In this document: one piece after another, positions 1-9,331 of the stretch
How positions within the stretch are numbered: the first letter of the stretch is position 1
Layout: every line of letters begins with the position of its first letter
Assembly (NCBI GenBank): GCA_947165425.1
Contig: CAMVAJ010000002.1
Coordinates: 48,806-112,805 of the forward strand
DNA from: an uncultured Clostridia bacterium
GTDB taxonomy: Bacteria > Bacillota > Clostridia > Christensenellales > Aristaeellaceae
Reading direction: 5' to 3'
Length of the DNA: 64,000 nt
Position numbers and translations under genes: made by a program
Notes under the pieces: model-generated
What the model was told of the DNA's origin: nothing
What the model saw: only the letters and a program-made list of their open reading frames with translations
The model's database searches: none

Positions 1-1093
1 TGATGCCGACGGTCTCGCCGGGTCTGGCGCGGAAGGAGATGTCCGAGAGGCTCTCCGCGCCGCCGGCGGGGTAGCGCAGGCTCACCCCCTCGAAGCGGAC
101 GGCGTCCGCCTCCGGCAGCGGGGCGGGGGAGGTCTCGGGGTAGGTCAGGGCGGGCTGGGTGTCGAGCACCTGGCTGACCCGGCGCAGGCTCGCGATGGAG
201 CGGCTGAGGGTGACGATCAGGTTGGCCAGCTTCACCAGCTCCACCAGGATCTGGCTCATGTAGTTGACCAGGGCGATCACCTCGCCGGAGAGGAGCCGTC
301 CGCCCTGGACGGCCTGGCCGCCGCTCTGCAGCACCGCGATGATGCCCAGGTTCACGATCACCAGGGTCAGCGGCCCCATCAGGGCGGAGAGGTGCCCCAC
401 GCCCAGCTGGCCCTGCGCCAGGTCGCGGTTGAAGCCCTCGAAGCGGGCGGTCTCCCGCGCCTCCATGCCGAAGGCGCGGATCACACGCACGCCGGAGAGG
501 TTCTCCCGGGTCGCCGCAGTCAGCTTGTCCAGGCGGGCCTGGTTGCGGCGGTAGCGGGGGAGGGTCAGCGCCATGATGACCCCCACCACCAGCGCCATGC
601 CGAGGATCGCCAGCGCGAAGATCCAGGCAATCTGCCGGTCGATCAGCAGCGCGCACAAAAACGCGCCGCCCACCACGAAGGGGGAGCGCAGGAGCAGGCG
701 CAGGAACATGTTGACGCCGTTCTGCACCTGGTTGATATCGGTGGTCATGCGCGTGATGAGGGTGGACGCGCCCAGCTGGTCGGCGTCGCCCCAGCCGAGG
801 GACTCGATGTGGGCGAACAGCCGCTCCCGCAGCCGGGAGGCGCAGCCCACCGCCGCCTTGGCGGAGAAATACTGGGCGGTCACCGCGCAGGTCAGCCCGA
901 CCACGGCCATGCCCAGCAGCACCGCGCACATGCGCAGCACCAGCGGCCGGTCCCCGCCGCCGATGCCCTCGTTGACGATGTGCGCCACCACGACGGGCAC
1001 CAGCAGATCGAAGCCGGCCTCCAGCATCTTGAACAGCGGCGCCAGGACGACCTCCCGCCCGTAGCCCTTCAAAGCCTGTCTCAGGTATTTCAA
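1..1093 (-). CDS. ABC transporter permease/ATP-binding protein (type 1 exporter half), 3' truncated by window edge
   Basis: Translating the minus strand from a TTG at 1093 gives MKYLRQALKGYG and then an uninterrupted ABC exporter membrane domain with several hydrophobic segments and the usual cytoplasmic-loop sequence STLITRMTTDINQVQNG. It ends in the first strands of the ATPase domain (ISFRARPGETVGI), so Walker A lies just off the window. The TTG start is chosen because GGAGG (1101-1105 on the complement) sits 7 nt upstream and a consensus promoter lies behind it. It resembles the exporter at 56504-58315 and is probably half of a similar heterodimer whose partner is outside the window. The substrate cannot be told; multidrug-type export is a family-level guess. 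Confidence 0.85.
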   Translation of the reverse strand, partial: MKYLRQALKGYGREVVLAPLFKMLEAGFDLLVPVVVAHIVNEGIGGGDRPLVLRMCAVLLGMAVVGLTCAVTAQYFSAKAAVGCASRLRERLFAHIESLGWGDADQLGASTLITRMTTDINQVQNGVNMFLRLLLRSPFVVGGAFLCALLIDRQIAWIFALAILGMALVVGVIMALTLPRYRRNQARLDKLTAATRENLSGVRVIRAFGMEARETARFEGFNRDLAQGQLGVGHLSALMGPLTLVIVNLGIIAVLQSGGQAVQGGRLLSGEVIALVNYMSQILVELVKLANLIVTLSRSIASLRRVSQVLDTQPALTYPETSPAPLPEADAVRFEGVSLRYPAGGAESLSDISFRARPGETVGI

Positions 1094-1126
1094 GGTGAAA
1101 CCTCCGTTGCGATATTCACATCAGCC

Positions 1127-1155
1127 ATTATAGCAAACGATGGAGGGTTTGTCAT
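1127..1155 (-). promoter_or_regulatory. Promoter of the truncated ABC exporter gene
   Basis: Read on the minus strand this is ATGACA (1155-1150), 17 nt, TATAAT (1132-1127). It directly precedes the GGAGG and TTG start at 1093 and follows the terminator at 1169-1198. Confidence 0.7.
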
Positions 1156-1168
1156 CTCGGGAGCAGAT

Positions 1169-1198
1169 AAAAAACGGCTGTCCTTCGCAGGACAGCCG
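1169..1198 (-). terminator. Rho-independent terminator of the BMP-type transporter operon
   Basis: A perfect 10-bp stem (1175-1184 with 1189-1198) and a TCGC loop, followed on the minus strand by a run of six T. It starts 15 nt after the stop of the last permease gene. Confidence 0.85.
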
Positions 1199-1212
1199 CG
1201 GGATTCTCTGGC

Positions 1213-2244
1213 TTAACGCATGCCGGGATCGTAGGGGATGCCCTCCGCCTTGGGCGCCCGGGAGCTCTTGGAGGTGAAGGCCAGCACCACCAGGGTGATG
1301 ACATAGGGCATCATCCGGTAGATGTTGGTGTTGATGTTGAGGTTCTTCAGGGCGTAGACGCCGTCGCCGTTGATATCCAGGGTGGAGTAGGAGGCGGCGA
1401 TGCACTTGAACAGGCCGAACAGCAGCGCCGCGCCGCAGATGTTGCCGGGCTTCCAGTTGCCGAAGATCATCACGGCCAGCGCCAGGAAGCCGAAGCCGGC
1501 CACGTCGCCGTTGGCGGAGCAGTTGGCCGTGGTGAGCACGTAGACGAAGCCGCCCATGCCGGCCAGCGCGCCGGAGATGACCACGCCCGCGTAGCGCATC
1601 TTGATGACGTCGATGCCCAGGGACGCGGAGGCCTGCGGATTCTCGCCGCAGGAGCGCAGCCGCATGCCGAAGCGGGTCTTGTAGAGGATGATGGCCATGA
1701 CGACGAAGACCAGGATGCAGATGTAGGTGGCCACGTAGACCTTGTCCACGAAGGTGGAGCCCAGGAAGCCCATCTCATCCTTGCGGCCGTAGCCGAACAT
1801 GGCTTTTTTCAGCATGAACCAGCTGGCGGCGTCGCCGGTGTACATGTTCAGGGTGTTCTGGTTGGCGAGAATGCGGATGAAGAACAGCACCAGGGCCGGC
1901 GCCATCAGGTTCAGCGCCGTGCCGCCGATGGTCTGGTCCGCCTTCAGGTTGATGGCGGCGAAGGCCAGCAGCAAACTGAACACCGCGCCCATCAGGGCCG
2001 CGAAGAGAATCGCCAGGGCGCAGAACCCTTGCAGCGCCAGGTAGTTTTTCGCCTCGAAGGCGGCCTGGAACCAGCCCCACTGCTGGACGAAGCGGACGAA
2101 GAGCACGCCCATGAAGGCGCCGAAGATCATGATGCCCTCCAGGGCCAGGTTGATGATGCCGCTGCGCTCGGCAAAGACGCCGGCCAGGGCCACCACCATC
2201 AGCGGGACGGCGTACACAAGGGTTTGACGAATCAGAAACGACAT
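1213..2244 (-). CDS. ABC transporter permease, BMP/nucleoside importer type (NupQ-like)
   Basis: 343 aa, highly hydrophobic, with the BPD_transp_2 (branched-chain amino acid/ribose permease-like) signature near the N-terminus (GVFAERSGIINLALEGIM) and the loop GMRLRSCGENPQASASLGID that contacts the ATPase. It is the second membrane subunit of the importer encoded by 1213-6271. Its start codon overlaps the stop of the upstream permease gene by one base (TAATG), so the two are translationally coupled. Gene order (binding protein, ATPase, permease, permease) matches Bacillus nupNOPQ (yufNOPQ), a guanosine importer. Nucleoside uptake is therefore likely, but it rests on family membership only. Confidence 0.9.
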   Translation of the reverse strand: MSFLIRQTLVYAVPLMVVALAGVFAERSGIINLALEGIMIFGAFMGVLFVRFVQQWGWFQAAFEAKNYLALQGFCALAILFAALMGAVFSLLLAFAAINLKADQTIGGTALNLMAPALVLFFIRILANQNTLNMYTGDAASWFMLKKAMFGYGRKDEMGFLGSTFVDKVYVATYICILVFVVMAIILYKTRFGMRLRSCGENPQASASLGIDVIKMRYAGVVISGALAGMGGFVYVLTTANCSANGDVAGFGFLALAVMIFGNWKPGNICGAALLFGLFKCIAASYSTLDINGDGVYALKNLNINTNIYRMMPYVITLVVLAFTSKSSRAPKAEGIPYDPGMR

Positions 2245-3500
2245 TACTTGTTCACCGCCTTTCCTTTGTGCAGCCGGCTGATCCAGGTCTTGATGACCAG
2301 CATGAAGGCCGAGAGGTACACGATGACGGAGATGATCACGTCGGTGATGTATTCGTTGAAGGCGGTCAGCTCCGTCAGCTTCTGTCCGCAGACGGACAGC
2401 ATCGACATGAAGGTGGCCGAGAAGATGACGCCGATGGGGTTGTTGATAGCCAGGAGCGCCACCGGGATGCCGTTGAAGCCCTCCGAGGGCAGGGACTGGT
2501 AGGTGCTCCAGAAGAACTCGGTGTTGCCCGACAGCCAGTACAGGGCGGCGCCCGCGCCGGCCAGGGAGCCGGCCAGCGCCATGGTCAGCACGATGTTGCG
2601 CCGATCCTGGATGCCGGCGTAGCGCGCGGCGTAGCGGTTGGCGCCGCAGGCCTTGAGCTGATAGCCCATGGTGGTGCGGGAGAGGAGCACGTAGATCACG
2701 ATGGCCAGCAGGATGGCGATCACGATGCCGCCGTTGACCTGGCTGCCCGCGAAGAGGCGGTCCAGGCCGAGCTTGGAGGTGGCGATCCCGCCGCGGGTCG
2801 CCACGATCGTGGCGCCCTCCGGGACGTTCGCGCCCACCGTGGAGGCGACGCCGTCGGCGACGATGTCGTTCATGACGGTGGCGGTCTTATAGATGTAGCC
2901 GGACTTGGTGCCCTCCAGGACGTTCTTCAGGTTGCTGCCCTCGAAGAACCAGGTGACCAGGTTGGCGGCGATCCAGTTGGTCATGATGCAGGCCAGCACC
3001 TCGTTGATGTTGAGGAAGGCCTTGAGCATGCCGGGGATCGCGCCCCAGATGGCGCCGGCCATCATGCCGCACAGGAGGGCCAGCAGCCAGACCAGCCAGG
3101 AGGGGATGACGTTGGTGGGAACGGAGAGGGCGATATAGAGGCTGGCCGCCGTGCCGGCCAGATACTGGCCCGGCGCGCCGATGTTGAACAGGCCGGCCTT
3201 ATTGCCCAGGGCCACGGAGAGGCCCGTCATGATCAGCGGCACGGCCCGGAAGAGCATGTTGCCGAAGGTGACCGGGTTGAAGCCGAAGGTCAGCGCGCCG
3301 GTGGCGTCGCGGCCGGTGGCGAACAGGCCCGCCACCACCAGCCGGATGCCCTCCCAGGCGCCCTTGATGCCCAGGGACGGGTTGGTCAGGCCGACGATCA
3401 GGATGACGATGCCGCCGGCCAGCATGCCGATCAGGATGGCGACCAGCGACGCCAGCACGGAGCGGGTGCCGGGCTTGGACCAGAAGGATTCCTTTTTCAT
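2244..3500 (-). CDS. ABC transporter permease, BMP/nucleoside importer type (NupP-like)
   Basis: 418 aa with a short cytoplasmic N-terminus (MKKESFWSKPGTRSVL) and about nine to ten hydrophobic segments. The BPD_transp_2 motif GNKAGLFNIGAPGQYLAG lies around residues 101-118, and the ATPase-coupling loop GYQLKACGANRYAARYAGI further on. It is longer than its partner because of an extracellular insert of about 90 residues around residues 185-270, as in other NupP/BmpC-type subunits. It overlaps the ATPase gene by 4 nt (ATGA). It would form the heteromeric channel with the product of 1213-2244. Confidence 0.9.
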   Translation of the reverse strand: MKKESFWSKPGTRSVLASLVAILIGMLAGGIVILIVGLTNPSLGIKGAWEGIRLVVAGLFATGRDATGALTFGFNPVTFGNMLFRAVPLIMTGLSVALGNKAGLFNIGAPGQYLAGTAASLYIALSVPTNVIPSWLVWLLALLCGMMAGAIWGAIPGMLKAFLNINEVLACIMTNWIAANLVTWFFEGSNLKNVLEGTKSGYIYKTATVMNDIVADGVASTVGANVPEGATIVATRGGIATSKLGLDRLFAGSQVNGGIVIAILLAIVIYVLLSRTTMGYQLKACGANRYAARYAGIQDRRNIVLTMALAGSLAGAGAALYWLSGNTEFFWSTYQSLPSEGFNGIPVALLAINNPIGVIFSATFMSMLSVCGQKLTELTAFNEYITDVIISVIVYLSAFMLVIKTWISRLHKGKAVNK

Positions 3501-5050
3501 GCGCGCACCCCCTCAGCATGCTCCTGCCGCTTCGCGCCGGCCATGTACAGGCCGAGCTCCTCAACGGTCGTCTTCTTGGGATCCAGCTCGCCGACGATCT
3601 CGCCCTCGTACATGACGAGGATCCGGTCGGACAGGTTCATGACTTCGTCCAGCTCCAGGGAGACCAGCAGCACGGCCTTCCCGGCGTCGCGCTGGGCGAC
3701 GATCTGACGGTGGATGTTCTCGATGGCGCCCACGTCCAGGCCGCGGGTCGGCTGGACCGCGATGATCAGCGGCAGATCCCGGTCGATCTCGCGGGCGATG
3801 ATGGCCTTCTGCTGGTTGCCGCCGGACATGGAGCGGGCGACGGTCAGCGGGCCCTGGCCGGAGCGGACGTCATACTGCTCGATGAGCCGCTCCGCGTATT
3901 TGCGCACCTCGCCGAAGCGGATGAAGCCCATGCTCTGGAAGCGGAGCTCCTCGAAGGTCTGCAGCACCAGGTTCTGCTCCAGGCTGAAATCCAGCACGAG
4001 GCCGTGCTTGTGGCGGTCCTCCGGGATGTGGCTGATGCCGGCCTCGCTGCGCTTGCGGATGGGGGCGTGGGTGATATCCTGCCCGCACATCTGGATGGTT
4101 CCGGCGGAGCACTTTTCCAGGCCGGTCAGGCCGAAGACCAGCTCGGTCTGGCCGTTGCCGTCGATGCCCGCGATGCAGACGATCTCCCCGGCGCGGACGT
4201 CGAAGGAGACGCCCTTGACCGCGTCGTGCTTGTAGAGCTTGGAGGGGACGTGGAGATCGCGCACGCTCAGCACCACGTCGCCGGGCTGGGCGGGCGCCTT
4301 GTCCACCACCAGCTGGACGTCGTGGCCGACCATCATGCGGCTCAGCTCCGGCGCGGTGGTCTCGGCGGTGACCACGGTGCCGATATAGCGGCCCTTGCGC
4401 AGCACGGTAACCCGGTCGGAGACCTCCATGATCTCGTTGAGCTTGTGGGAGATGAAGAGGATCGATTTGCCCTCCTTCACCAGGCCCTTCATGATCTGCA
4501 TGAGCTCGGTGATCTCCTGGGGTGTCAGCACGGCGGTGGGCTCGTCGAAGATGAGCACCTCGTTGTCGCGGTAGAGCATCTTGAGGATCTCCACGCGCTG
4601 CTGCATGCCCACGGTGATGTCCTCGACCTTGGCGTCCAGGTCCACCGCCAGCCCGTAGCGGCGGGAGAGCTCCTCGACCTTTTTCCGGGCCTCCTTGCGC
4701 TGCACAAAGCCGAACTTGGTGTCCTCCGCGCCCAGAATGATGTTATCCAGCACGGTGAAGACGTCGATCAGCTTGAAGTGCTGGTGCACCATGCCGATGT
4801 GCAGGGCGGTGGCGTCGTTGGGGTTGTTGATTTTGACGGGCTTGCCGTCCTTGCGGATCTCGCCCTGATCCGGCTGGTACAGACCGAAAAGCACGCTCAT
4901 CAGCGTGGATTTCCCGGCGCCGTTCTCGCCCAGCAGGGCGTGGATTTCACCCCGCCGCAGCTGCAGCGTGATGTCATCGTTCGCTTTGATACCGGGGAAT
5001 TCCTTGGTGATATGCAGCATTTCGATCACATAGTCCTGCTCGTGATCCAT
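3497..5050 (-). CDS. ABC transporter ATP-binding protein with two nucleotide-binding domains (NupO-like)
   Basis: 517 aa carrying two fused ATPase domains, as in sugar and nucleoside importers of the RbsA/NupO class. The first has a canonical Walker A (GENGAGKSTL), a degenerate signature (VGMQQRVEIL) and Walker B (VLIFDEPTAVLT). The second has GIDGNGQTEL in place of Walker A, signature MSGGNQQKAII and the B region PLIIAVQPTRGLDVGA without the catalytic glutamate. One of the two ATP sites is thus expected to be weak, which is usual for this family. The start has a GGAGGG SD just upstream. The gene is separated from the binding-protein gene by a hairpin terminator that probably allows partial read-through. 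Confidence 0.92.
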   Translation of the reverse strand: MDHEQDYVIEMLHITKEFPGIKANDDITLQLRRGEIHALLGENGAGKSTLMSVLFGLYQPDQGEIRKDGKPVKINNPNDATALHIGMVHQHFKLIDVFTVLDNIILGAEDTKFGFVQRKEARKKVEELSRRYGLAVDLDAKVEDITVGMQQRVEILKMLYRDNEVLIFDEPTAVLTPQEITELMQIMKGLVKEGKSILFISHKLNEIMEVSDRVTVLRKGRYIGTVVTAETTAPELSRMMVGHDVQLVVDKAPAQPGDVVLSVRDLHVPSKLYKHDAVKGVSFDVRAGEIVCIAGIDGNGQTELVFGLTGLEKCSAGTIQMCGQDITHAPIRKRSEAGISHIPEDRHKHGLVLDFSLEQNLVLQTFEELRFQSMGFIRFGEVRKYAERLIEQYDVRSGQGPLTVARSMSGGNQQKAIIAREIDRDLPLIIAVQPTRGLDVGAIENIHRQIVAQRDAGKAVLLVSLELDEVMNLSDRILVMYEGEIVGELDPKKTTVEELGLYMAGAKRQEHAEGVRA

Positions 5051-5130
5051 GTTGCATCCCTCCCTCTTCAGTTGTCATGAAACGGAAAAACCTCAAATGT
5101 ATTATAGCGAATCCCGCCCAAATATGCAAG

Positions 5131-5160
5131 AAAAAAGGAAGGGCGATTTCGCCCTTCCTT
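5131..5160 (-). terminator. Hairpin between binding-protein gene and transporter genes, probable partial terminator
   Basis: An 11-bp perfect stem (5135-5145 with 5150-5160), a 4-nt loop and a T-run on the minus strand. It sits 14 nt after the binding-protein stop and before the ATPase gene, for which I see no separate promoter. Read-through termination would give more binding protein than transporter, a common arrangement. Confidence 0.8.
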
Positions 5161-5173
5161 ATATTAAATTCTC

Positions 5174-6271
5174 TTACTCGTAGAGCACGGTGACGTTGCT
5201 CCAGGGGCCCTTCGCGTTGGGATCGTTCGCAGCGGCCTGATCGTCCACGACGACCTCGCCGTTCACGATCGCCTGACGCAGCGCCTTGTAGTCCTCCACG
5301 GTGTAGGACTCGAGGCTCCAGGTGTCCTCAGGCAGGCCAACCGCATCCTCGGCGGCGCCCAGAGAAACCTGACCGCCCTCCCAGGTGCCGTCAAAGGCCT
5401 TGGCCAGCATCTGATAGGTGCCCTCGGTGATGCCCTTCAGGGCGGAGGTGATGACGGTGTCAGACTCGTAGGACTGGTCCACGTCCACGCCGATCACGGC
5501 CGCGTCGTTGGCGGAGGCGGCAGCGGTGATGGAGGAGAAGATGGAGCCGCCGCAGGAGAAGACGACCTCGGTGCCGGTCTCATACCAGCCGGAGATCAGG
5601 GTCTGCAGCTCGGCAGAGGGGGAGAAGGAAGCGCCATACTGCCAGGTGAAGCGGATCTCAACCTGCTTGCCCAGCTTGGCAGCCGCGTCGTTGGCGCCCT
5701 GGATGTAGCCGTAGCCGTAGCGCATGCAGGCAGGGTTGGTGCCGCCGCCGCCGCCGGCGAAGCCCAGCTTCTCATAGCCGTCCATCACAGCCGCGTAGCC
5801 AGCCAGATAGCCGCACTGCTCTTCCTTGAACGCAACGCCGATGACGTTGTCCAGGCCGAGGCTCCAGCCGTCGATGAAGACGAACTTCACTTCGGGGAAC
5901 TCCTTGGCGGCCTTCTCCAGCGCGGTGCCCTGCATGAAGCCGGCAGCCACGATGACCTTCGCGCCGGCTTCCGCAGCCGCCTTCATGGCGTCATAGCGGT
6001 CGTCGTCGGTGGCCTGTTCGCCGTTGGCGGGCTGATAATACTTGTAGGACAGGCCGTTGTCGTTGGCATAGGTCTTCGCGCCGTTCCAGGTGCCCTCGTT
6101 GAAGGACTTGTCCTTGAGCTGGCCGACGTCCGTGACGAAAGCCACCACATAGGTGTTGTCCGCAGAGGTGATGGTGTCCGGAATGTCAGCGGGGTTGGTG
6201 CTCTCGGCAAACACGCTGACCACACTCAGGCACAGGGCCATGGCAAGAAGAAGGGCAACAAACTTTTTCAT
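5174..6271 (-). CDS. BMP-family ABC transporter substrate-binding protein
   Basis: 365 aa. The N-terminus is a signal peptide (MKKFVALLLAMALCLSVVS, cleavage probably after VFA). The mature part starts like BMP/PnrA/NupN proteins, with VVAFVTDVGQLKDKSFNEG as the first ligand-lobe motif, then VIVAAGFMQG, FVFIDGWS and VIGVDVDQS. These proteins bind nucleosides or related solutes and deliver them to the permeases encoded downstream. The cysteine in the signal peptide is preceded by Leu rather than Gly/Ala/Ser, so there is no lipobox. Most Gram-positive relatives are lipoproteins, so this one may be released or held some other way. Confidence 0.92.
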   Translation of the reverse strand: MKKFVALLLAMALCLSVVSVFAESTNPADIPDTITSADNTYVVAFVTDVGQLKDKSFNEGTWNGAKTYANDNGLSYKYYQPANGEQATDDDRYDAMKAAAEAGAKVIVAAGFMQGTALEKAAKEFPEVKFVFIDGWSLGLDNVIGVAFKEEQCGYLAGYAAVMDGYEKLGFAGGGGGTNPACMRYGYGYIQGANDAAAKLGKQVEIRFTWQYGASFSPSAELQTLISGWYETGTEVVFSCGGSIFSSITAAASANDAAVIGVDVDQSYESDTVITSALKGITEGTYQMLAKAFDGTWEGGQVSLGAAEDAVGLPEDTWSLESYTVEDYKALRQAIVNGEVVVDDQAAANDPNAKGPWSNVTVLYE

Positions 6272-6300
6272 GGTGCATTCCTCCTCGTTTATTTCGCTTG

Positions 6301-6322
6301 GGCGGATGCGGATTCATCCGCC
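6301..6322. promoter_or_regulatory. Perfect inverted repeat in the 5' leader of the BMP importer operon
   Basis: GGCGGATG, six bases, CATCCGCC. It lies about 10-30 nt after the predicted transcript start and about 15 nt before the SD. It could be an operator or an mRNA-stabilising 5' hairpin. The leader is too short for a purine riboswitch. Confidence 0.45.
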
Positions 6323-6337
6323 GGAGCCTGTAACGGA

Positions 6338-6366
6338 ATTATAGCAGATTTGACATGGTTTGAGAA
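6338..6366 (-). promoter_or_regulatory. Promoter of the BMP importer operon
   Basis: On the minus strand TTCTCA (6366-6361), 17 nt, TATAAT (6343-6338). The -10 is perfect and the -35 matches four of six. It is the only good promoter upstream of 6271. Confidence 0.7.
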
Positions 6367-6446
6367 GTCGTTTTCTGAGAAAAAACGTAACAGATTGATG
6401 AAGAAAAACCGTCAGTTTGATGTCGGAATTGACAAATCCGCGGCTC

Positions 6447-6484
6447 AAAAAGGCCGGCGGCAGGGGAAAGCCCTGTCGTCGGCC
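6447..6484 (-). terminator. Terminator of clpB
   Basis: A 14-bp stem with two A-C mismatches (6452-6465 with 6471-6484), a 5-nt loop and five T on the minus strand, 39 nt after the clpB stop. Confidence 0.8.
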
Positions 6485-6522
6485 GGGATTATTACTCGAG
6501 AGGAGCGTGGCGGAATAGCGCG

Positions 6523-9123
6523 TCAGCGGATAATGAGGCCGCTGTCGTCCGCGTCCACGACGATCTCCTCGCCGGGGCGGATGTCGCCGGCCACGATGCG
6601 CCGGGCCACGAGGGTCTCCACGTGGGCCTGCAGATACCGCTTCAGGGGGCGCGCGCCGTAGACGGGGTCGTAGCCCTCGTCCACGATGTGGGTCAGCGCG
6701 GCGTCGGTCAGGGTCACGTGCAGGCGGCGGTCCGCCAGACGGCTGTTGAGGCTGTTCATCATCAGGCCGACGATCCGGGTGATCTGCTCGCGGGTCAGGG
6801 GCTGATAGGTGACGATCTCGTCGATCCGGTTCAGGAACTCCGGGCGGAAGTGCTGCTTGAGCAGCCGGTCCACCTGGTCCCGGGCCTCCTGGGTGAGGTG
6901 GCCGTCGCCGTCAATGCCCTCCAGGATGTAGCTGCTGCCCAGGTTGGAGGTCATGATCAGGATCGTGTTCTTGAAGTCCACGGTGCGGCCCTGGCTGTCC
7001 GTGATGCGGCCGTCGTCGAGCACCTGCAGGAGGACGTTGAACACGTCGGGGTGCGCCTTCTCCACCTCGTCGAAGAGGACGACGGAGTAGGGGTGGCGGC
7101 GGACCGCCTCGGTCAGCTGGCCGCCCTCGTCATAGCCCACGTATCCGGGAGGCGCGCCGATGAGCCGGGAGACGGAGAACTTCTCCATGTACTCGGACAT
7201 GTCGATCCGCACCATGTTGCGCTCGTCGTCGAAGAGGGCCTGGGCCAGCGCCTTGGCCAGCTCCGTCTTGCCCACGCCGGTGGGGCCGAGGAAGAGGAAG
7301 GAGCCCAGCGGCCGGTTGGGGTCCTGGATGCCGGCCCGGCTGCGCAGGATGGCCTCGCTGACGCGGCGGACCGCCTCGTCCTGGCCGATGACCCGCTCGT
7401 GCAGCGTGTCCTCCAGGCGGAGGAGCTTCTCCCGCTCGGACTCCATGAGCTTCGTCACCGGGACGCCAGTCCAGCGGGAGACGATGCGGGCGATCTCATC
7501 GTCGGTCACCTTGTCGTGCAGCAGGCTCTCCTCCCCCCCGCGCTGCTCGGCGATGGCCTCGGTCTCGCGTAGCTCCTTCTCCAGCTGCGGGAGCTTGCCG
7601 TACTTCAGCTCCGCGGCCTTGTTCAGGTCGTAGCTGCGCTCGGCCTTCTCCATCTCGGCGCGGGTTTGCTCGATCTGCTCGCGCAGGCTGTTGACCTTGC
7701 CGATGGCGTCCTTCTCGGTCTCCCAGCGGGTCTTCATGGCATCGAAGGAGGCGCGCTCGTCGGCCAGCTCTTTGCGGACCTCCTCCAGGCGGCCCTTGGA
7801 GAGCTCGTCGTCGTCGTGGCTCAGGGCGGCCTCCTCGATCTCCAGCTGCATGATCTTGCGGCGGACGTCGTCCAGCTCGGTGGGCATGGAGTCGATCTCC
7901 GTGCGGATCATGGCGCAGGCCTCGTCCACCAGGTCGATGGCCTTGTCGGGGAGGAAACGGTCGGTGATGTAGCGGTCGGAGAGGGTGGCGGCGGCGATCA
8001 GCGCGCTGTCCTGGATCTTCACGCCGTGGAAGACCTCGTAGCGCTCCTTCAGGCCGCGCAGGATGGCGATGGTGTCCTCGACGGTGGGCTCCTCGACCAT
8101 GACGGGCTGGAAGCGGCGCTCCAGGGCCGCGTCCTTCTCAATGTACTTGCGATACTCGTTCAGGGTCGTCGCGCCGATGCAGTGCAGCTCGCCGCGGGCC
8201 AGCATGGGCTTGAGCAGGTTGCCGGCGTCCATCGCGCCCTCGGACTTGCCGGCGCCGACAATGGTGTGCAGCTCATCGATGAAGAGCAGGATGCGGCCCT
8301 CGCTCTTCTTGATCTCCGCGAGCACAGCCTTGAGCCGCTCCTCGAACTCGCCGCGGAACTTCGCGCCGGCGATCAGGCTGCCCATGTCCAGGGAGAAGAT
8401 GGACTTGTCCTTCAGGGAGTCCGGCACGTCGCCGCGGACGATCCGCAGGGCGAGGCCTTCCACGACGGCGGTCTTGCCGACGCCGGGCTCGCCGATCAGC
8501 ACGGGGTTGTTCTTCGTCTTCCGGGAGAGGATGCGGACCACGTTCCGGATCTCGGCGTCGCGGCCGATGACCGGGTCCAGCTTCTGCTTCCGGGCCATCT
8601 CGGTCAGGTCGGTGCCGTATTTCTTCAGGGCGTCGTAGGTCTCCTCGGGCGTGTCGGTGGTGACGCGGGTCGCGCCGCGGACGCTGCTGAGGGCCTTGAG
8701 GAAGGCCTCCGGGTCGTAGCGCATCTGGGAGAGCAGAGCCTTGACCTTGCCGTTGGGCTTGGCGGCGATGCCCATCCAGAGGTGCTCGACGGACACGTAC
8801 TCATCCTTCATCCCCTTGGCCGCGGCGCTGGCCTCCGCCAGGGCCTTGTCCAGCTCGGGGGAGATGTAGATCTTGTCCGCCTCGCGGCCGGAGCCGGTGA
8901 CCCGGGGCATGCGCTCGATGGCGTCCTGGACGGACGCCTTCAGGGTGGGCACGGAGTAGCCGGCCTTGGTCAGCAGCTGGGGGATCAGCTCCTGCTCGTT
9001 TTCGGTCAGGGCGAGGATCAGGTGCTCCTGGTCCGCCTGCATATGCTGATACTCCACGGCGATCTGCTGGGCCCGGGCCAGGGCCTCCATGGATTTGCGG
9101 GTATAATTGCTGGTAGCTGCCAT
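6523..9123 (-). CDS. clpB: ATP-dependent chaperone ClpB
   Basis: 866 aa, the normal ClpB length. It has two N-terminal Clp_N repeats (about residues 5-145) and a first AAA+ domain with Walker A GEPGVGKT at 211-218. A middle coiled-coil domain rich in charged residues (about 410-530) identifies ClpB rather than ClpC. The second AAA+ domain carries GPTGVGKTE and the pore-loop region [15 protein letters not shown]. ClpB is a hexameric disaggregase that works with DnaK to recover aggregated proteins after heat or oxidative stress. The gene stands alone, with its own terminator. Regulation is by the class III heat-shock repressor CtsR, judging from the operator at 9170-9186. Confidence 0.97.
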   Translation of the reverse strand: MAATSNYTRKSMEALARAQQIAVEYQHMQADQEHLILALTENEQELIPQLLTKAGYSVPTLKASVQDAIERMPRVTGSGREADKIYISPELDKALAEASAAAKGMKDEYVSVEHLWMGIAAKPNGKVKALLSQMRYDPEAFLKALSSVRGATRVTTDTPEETYDALKKYGTDLTEMARKQKLDPVIGRDAEIRNVVRILSRKTKNNPVLIGEPGVGKTAVVEGLALRIVRGDVPDSLKDKSIFSLDMGSLIAGAKFRGEFEERLKAVLAEIKKSEGRILLFIDELHTIVGAGKSEGAMDAGNLLKPMLARGELHCIGATTLNEYRKYIEKDAALERRFQPVMVEEPTVEDTIAILRGLKERYEVFHGVKIQDSALIAAATLSDRYITDRFLPDKAIDLVDEACAMIRTEIDSMPTELDDVRRKIMQLEIEEAALSHDDDELSKGRLEEVRKELADERASFDAMKTRWETEKDAIGKVNSLREQIEQTRAEMEKAERSYDLNKAAELKYGKLPQLEKELRETEAIAEQRGGEESLLHDKVTDDEIARIVSRWTGVPVTKLMESEREKLLRLEDTLHERVIGQDEAVRRVSEAILRSRAGIQDPNRPLGSFLFLGPTGVGKTELAKALAQALFDDERNMVRIDMSEYMEKFSVSRLIGAPPGYVGYDEGGQLTEAVRRHPYSVVLFDEVEKAHPDVFNVLLQVLDDGRITDSQGRTVDFKNTILIMTSNLGSSYILEGIDGDGHLTQEARDQVDRLLKQHFRPEFLNRIDEIVTYQPLTREQITRIVGLMMNSLNSRLADRRLHVTLTDAALTHIVDEGYDPVYGARPLKRYLQAHVETLVARRIVAGDIRPGEEIVVDADDSGLIIR

Positions 9124-9169
9124 GATTGTCAGCCCCCTTTCGGTGAGATTCAGAGCAGGGTCAGCGTAG

Positions 9170-9186
9170 TTTGACTATCTTTGACC
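9170..9186 (-). promoter_or_regulatory. CtsR operator in front of clpB
   Basis: On the minus strand this reads GGTCAAA-GAT-AGTCAAA, a full match to the CtsR direct-repeat heptad consensus (RGTCAAA-NAN-RGTCAAA). It lies just downstream of the predicted -10, overlapping the transcript start, as expected for repression. The ctsR gene itself is not in the window. Confidence 0.92.
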
Positions 9187-9196
9187 TTGCGGCTAT

Positions 9197-9224
9197 ATCA
9201 TACACCTTTTCCATGGAATGTCAA
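9197..9224 (-). promoter_or_regulatory. Promoter of clpB
   Basis: TTGACA (9224-9219), 16 nt, TATGAT (9202-9197) on the minus strand. It is adjacent to the CtsR box. Confidence 0.85.
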
Positions 9225-9270
9225 GGGGTTTCCCGGGTCTTTTTTACGGGTTTCCCTTCGGGGCGGGCTG

Positions 9271-9279
9271 TGGTATAAT
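9271..9279 (+). promoter_or_regulatory. Extended -10 promoter of the ABC1-kinase gene
   Basis: TGG followed directly by TATAAT, an extended -10 element. I see no good -35 at the right distance (only TTTCCC at 9251). It is 53 nt before the start at 9332. Confidence 0.6.
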
Positions 9280-9331
9280 AGCAGGAGATCGAGAGAAATC
9301 CTGATCCGAAATCACCCGACCGGAGGCCGAT

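Noticed and set aside
2268..5080. Long plus-strand frames opposite the BMP transporter genes
   Set aside because: They are antisense to well-recognised genes, have no SD and give His/Gly/Asp/Val-rich products typical of GC-rich shadows.
6272..6337. Purine riboswitch before the nucleoside-type importer
   Set aside because: The leader is only about 60 nt and shows a single hairpin, too short for the three-way junction.
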